NCBI GenBank assembly: GCA_023140175.1
Contig: JAGLMD010000019.1
Location: 1-33,377, forward strand
DNA from: Nanobdellota archaeon
GTDB taxonomy: Archaea > Nanobdellota > Nanobdellia > Woesearchaeales > WJIZ01
Length of the DNA: 33,377 nt
Direction: 5' to 3'
A program made the position numbers and the translations under genes. Below are positions 30,678 through 33,377 of the stretch, one piece after another; position 1 is the first letter of the stretch; each line of letters opens with the position of its first letter. The notes beneath the pieces were generated by a model. That model worked only from the letters and a program-made list of their open reading frames with translations. It searched no databases and was not told the DNA's origin.

Positions 30678-33310
30678 AGCAGATCAAAATATATGCAATA
30701 ATGCTGGCATTGCTTCTTCCTCTTATTCAGGGTGCTTCAATCGAACTATCGTTAGATCCGGAAATAATCCAGGGAGACACTGAAACAGCATCTATCTCAA
30801 TACAATCAGATAATTCATTTGATGGCTTCGTATATCTTAGCTTCAATAATCTTAATTCAATAACAGTAATCCCATTTAATAATGGCGAATTTACAGGCAC
30901 CGGCCCATTTAGCTATGAATATAACTGGCCCATTTATGGCATAAACACAGGAATCTATTCAATCTCTGCAAATCTCGCTTACAGTAATGGTTCTATAATA
31001 GCAGCAGATGAATTGGAGGGAATAGTAAATAGCTCTGCTCCAAAAATACTATCAACATCCCCTTCTGAATTTGTAACCACTACAACCACAACATTGATGG
31101 TAACAACAAACGAAGACTCAACCTGCAGGTATAGTACAAATAATAATACATATATGAATAATTCTAATACATTTACCCTAACAGGCAGCTTATCACATAC
31201 ACAGATAATAACTGGCTTATCACAGGGTCAACATACTTATTACGCAAGATGTGCAGATTCAAAAGGGAATGAAATGAACGAACCAGAAGCTATTAGCTTC
31301 ATAGTAGATTTCCCGCCAAAAGCAGATATAAGCCTTAGTGATGAATCTCCCATAAAGGCTGGAACAATAGAAGTTACAGTAGTAACATCCGAAAATCTGG
31401 ATAATGCACCAACATTATATTATAGTTTCAATGATGCGCCTGGTTCAAAAAAGATAATATCCCTTACTGGCGAAAATTCGTTCTGGAGGGGATATATGAT
31501 AATCACTAGTAATGATGATAATAAAGTGGGTACATTCCAGTTCAGTGGAGAAGACAGCCTGGGAACAGTGGGCAGTTTAATAGAAAAAGGAAAAATATTC
31601 CTGGTTGACACATCCAATCCTCCGGCTCCGATAAATATTGAAGCAAAATCCCTGCCAAATGGAAATATAAAACTTGAATGGTACTATGAAGGTGAACCGA
31701 TTGACAGCTTCAATATCTACAGAGGGACTGATTCCGGGTTAGACTATATAGACTTCTATACCTCGACAGACAATGACACACAATATATTGACACATCAGT
31801 TACAGATAAAGTGACATATTATTACAAAGTAGTTGCGATAGATAAAGCAGGAAACATAGGGCCCCTTTCAGAAGAAGTATATGCTACATCTATAGAAGAA
31901 AGCTCAGAAACTGAAGAAAATGAAAAGGAAGAAGAGGAAGAGGAAACAAAAACAGAAGAACCAAAGGTGCTCCCGCCTAACCTGGTAATAAAAGTGAATG
32001 ATATTATCAAAAAAGTCGAGCAGCTGGAGATTGACGTTAAAGATGTTAGTATAAAATTTGAAAACGGTGAGGCAGGAGAAAAGGATATTGTTAATGAATT
32101 AGATATAATGGCTGCTATAAATAAAGCAAAATTAACAATAAACAAGCTAAAAACACAATTAGAAGATCTAAAATTAGAATATAAGACTCCTGAACAGCTA
32201 GACTCTGAACTAGACAAGGTCAATCTAGAAATAATAAAAACCAGGAAATTGACTCCTAAACAGGTTGCACTGATAGAAAAAGCAGAATTTATACAAAGCA
32301 CCAGCAAAGAGGACACAGAAATTGCAGTAGAAGAGATCTTCCCTGGTTTCAGTAAAAAGGAAAAATCAGCATATATCAATAAAAATAGAAAGATCCAGGA
32401 TGACATAAACATTGAAGTATATATAAAGATAATAAATATTGAATATTTAGATGAATCATCTAAAGAACAAACAATAGTTAGAAAAAAGATATCATATCTA
32501 AATCCTGAATCCATAGAAGATATAATTGTGATGGAGATAATACCAAAAACATTTGCTGAAAGCACAGATGAGATAAATTTTAAATCAGAAGGTTATGAGA
32601 TAATCAAAAAAGACCCGATAGTTAAATGGGGTTTTCTTAAACTAAACTTTGAAGGTAAAACAATAGAGTATAGTACAGATAAGAAAGTTGACATGAGCAG
32701 GGCAAAGGAGATTAAATCAGTTGTCTTAGTGGGCCCAATTCAGCTCGAAGAAAGGCTAAATTCCAATGTAGTAGGATATTCTATTCTCCCTTTCTTTAAT
32801 CAGGACTCTAGCTTCACTTCCCTGGAAAAGTTCTTTATTTATTTGGGTACTATCATAATAATTGTGCTATGTATATACTACTTCATTTTTGTTAAAGGCA
32901 ATGCACCAAAAATTCAGGGATTAAAAAAGAAGATTATGAATTTTAGAAAAAAAGACAAGAAAAAAGCATTATTTATAGAGGAGAAATACCCGCCAGTTAC
33001 CAGGATAAAGGAAAATAAAGAAAATAAAGAAACACCGATTTATTCAAGTATAGTCTCTTCTTTTGAAAACAACGTTTCAAAGAAAATAGAGAAGAATGAT
33101 GATTTTGAACATATTAAGGAAGTTATCAATCAAACACAAGAGTACATAAGTGTTGAAGACTTTGACAAAGCCGCACTCTTATACCCGCAAGTGCAGTTAT
33201 TATATAGGGGCCTCCAAAAAGACCTTAAACAAGATATATATCCCCAGTGTGCAGAGCTTCAAAAAAATATCAAAGATGGCAGCCAGGAAATATATAAAAG
33301 CATATTATAA
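30674..33310 (+). CDS. Single-pass membrane protein with Ig, FN3 and coiled-coil exterior and helical cytoplasmic tail
   Basis: 878 aa. Signal peptide 1-20. Ig-like domains to ~310 include a chitinase/YapH-like segment (STCRYSTNNNTY...GLSQGQHTYYARCADSKGN). An FN3 domain (~314-405) has IKLEWYYEG...FNIYRG...YYYKVVAIDKAGN. An E-rich linker is followed by a coiled coil (~435-535), then a beta domain with VMEIIPKTFAE...KDPIVKWGFLKL (~580-700), familiar from archaeal membrane proteins. A transmembrane helix lies at ~719-740. The ~135-residue basic, helical tail contains KAALLYPQVQLLYRGLQKDL, a motif I recall recurring in DPANN membrane proteins. Starts inside the RHH stop (ATGA). Likely a surface-to-cytoplasm structural or sensory protein; function unknown. 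Confidence 0.88.
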   Translation: MKQIKIYAIMLALLLPLIQGASIELSLDPEIIQGDTETASISIQSDNSFDGFVYLSFNNLNSITVIPFNNGEFTGTGPFSYEYNWPIYGINTGIYSISANLAYSNGSIIAADELEGIVNSSAPKILSTSPSEFVTTTTTTLMVTTNEDSTCRYSTNNNTYMNNSNTFTLTGSLSHTQIITGLSQGQHTYYARCADSKGNEMNEPEAISFIVDFPPKADISLSDESPIKAGTIEVTVVTSENLDNAPTLYYSFNDAPGSKKIISLTGENSFWRGYMIITSNDDNKVGTFQFSGEDSLGTVGSLIEKGKIFLVDTSNPPAPINIEAKSLPNGNIKLEWYYEGEPIDSFNIYRGTDSGLDYIDFYTSTDNDTQYIDTSVTDKVTYYYKVVAIDKAGNIGPLSEEVYATSIEESSETEENEKEEEEEETKTEEPKVLPPNLVIKVNDIIKKVEQLEIDVKDVSIKFENGEAGEKDIVNELDIMAAINKAKLTINKLKTQLEDLKLEYKTPEQLDSELDKVNLEIIKTRKLTPKQVALIEKAEFIQSTSKEDTEIAVEEIFPGFSKKEKSAYINKNRKIQDDINIEVYIKIINIEYLDESSKEQTIVRKKISYLNPESIEDIIVMEIIPKTFAESTDEINFKSEGYEIIKKDPIVKWGFLKLNFEGKTIEYSTDKKVDMSRAKEIKSVVLVGPIQLEERLNSNVVGYSILPFFNQDSSFTSLEKFFIYLGTIIIIVLCIYYFIFVKGNAPKIQGLKKKIMNFRKKDKKKALFIEEKYPPVTRIKENKENKETPIYSSIVSSFENNVSKKIEKNDDFEHIKEVINQTQEYISVEDFDKAALLYPQVQLLYRGLQKDLKQDIYPQCAELQKNIKDGSQEIYKSIL

Positions 33311-33377
33311 TAAAAGCGTTCTATAATAGATTCGATATTAAATCAACATCTAAACAGATATCTCTAAGATTATATTC

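Noticed and set aside
31822-32565. Minus-strand 247-aa ORF
   Set aside because: Low-complexity Ser/Phe/Ile shadow of the E-rich linker and coiled coil of the 878-aa gene, with no signal or domain.
30519-33310. Toxin-antitoxin pair (RHH plus partner)
   Set aside because: The coupled partner is an 878-aa membrane protein with Ig and FN3 domains, not a small toxin such as RelE, ParE, VapC or MazF.
1-33377. Provirus
   Set aside because: No integrase, terminase, capsid, portal or replication gene, no attachment-site duplication, and coding style is uniform across the window.

Overview
The window looks like a chromosomal segment of an AT-rich archaeon, most likely a DPANN-type lineage such as Woesearchaeota or Pacearchaeota. 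Three things suggest this: promoters have archaeal TATA boxes, ribosome binding sites are of the GGTG/GGTGA type, and the proteins resemble secreted or surface families I remember from those lineages. No rRNA, tRNA, transposase, CRISPR array, cas gene or viral structural gene is visible. Family names here come from reading motifs, not from a search.

Almost everything encoded is exported. (1) 1-13511: two overlapping genes for giant surface proteins (at least 1546 aa, 5'-truncated, and 2957 aa). They are built from Ig-like and FN3-like repeats, each ending in a CARDB-like domain plus a shared ~190-residue C-terminal domain. (2) 13512-13976: an intergenic region holding about eight consecutive hairpins. 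(3) 13977-15296: a cytoplasmic protein with a repetitive acidic head and two DUF5752-like domains. (4) 15526-21118: a paralogous cluster behind a promoter that has a 14-bp palindrome at its expected start site. It has two tiny Sm-like genes at its ends, three copies of a secreted family that I call the VEL family (after its C-terminal -VEL-x end), and two copies of a 325-aa secreted family (ANR here). VEL2-ANR1 and VEL3-ANR2 form a tandemly duplicated gene pair. (5) 21186-29457: a tightly overlapping run of a double-HTH regulator, a fourth VEL protein, a Cys-rich 1133-aa protein with a thioredoxin-like head, a protein with two GWNLI...GYWI repeats, and two related membrane proteins. The last of these has an adhesin-like exterior and a long helical cytoplasmic tail. 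(6) 29458-29612: two large inverted repeats between convergent genes. (7) 29613-30266 (minus strand): an exported TPR protein. (8) 30519-33310: a ribbon-helix-helix protein missed by the ORF track, coupled by an ATGA overlap to an FN3-containing single-pass membrane protein.

The best candidate for an undescribed system is a cell-surface assembly. The stand-alone VEL proteins appear to be free-standing versions of the C-terminal domain of both giant proteins. Six proteins end in the same aromatic-x-E-L-x carboxy terminus, and none of the six shows a membrane anchor or an archaeosortase-type tail. I infer that this domain is a shared docking or polymerisation module. The double-HTH, Sm-like and RHH proteins would be local regulators, and the 819-aa and 878-aa membrane proteins could link the exterior to the cytoplasm.
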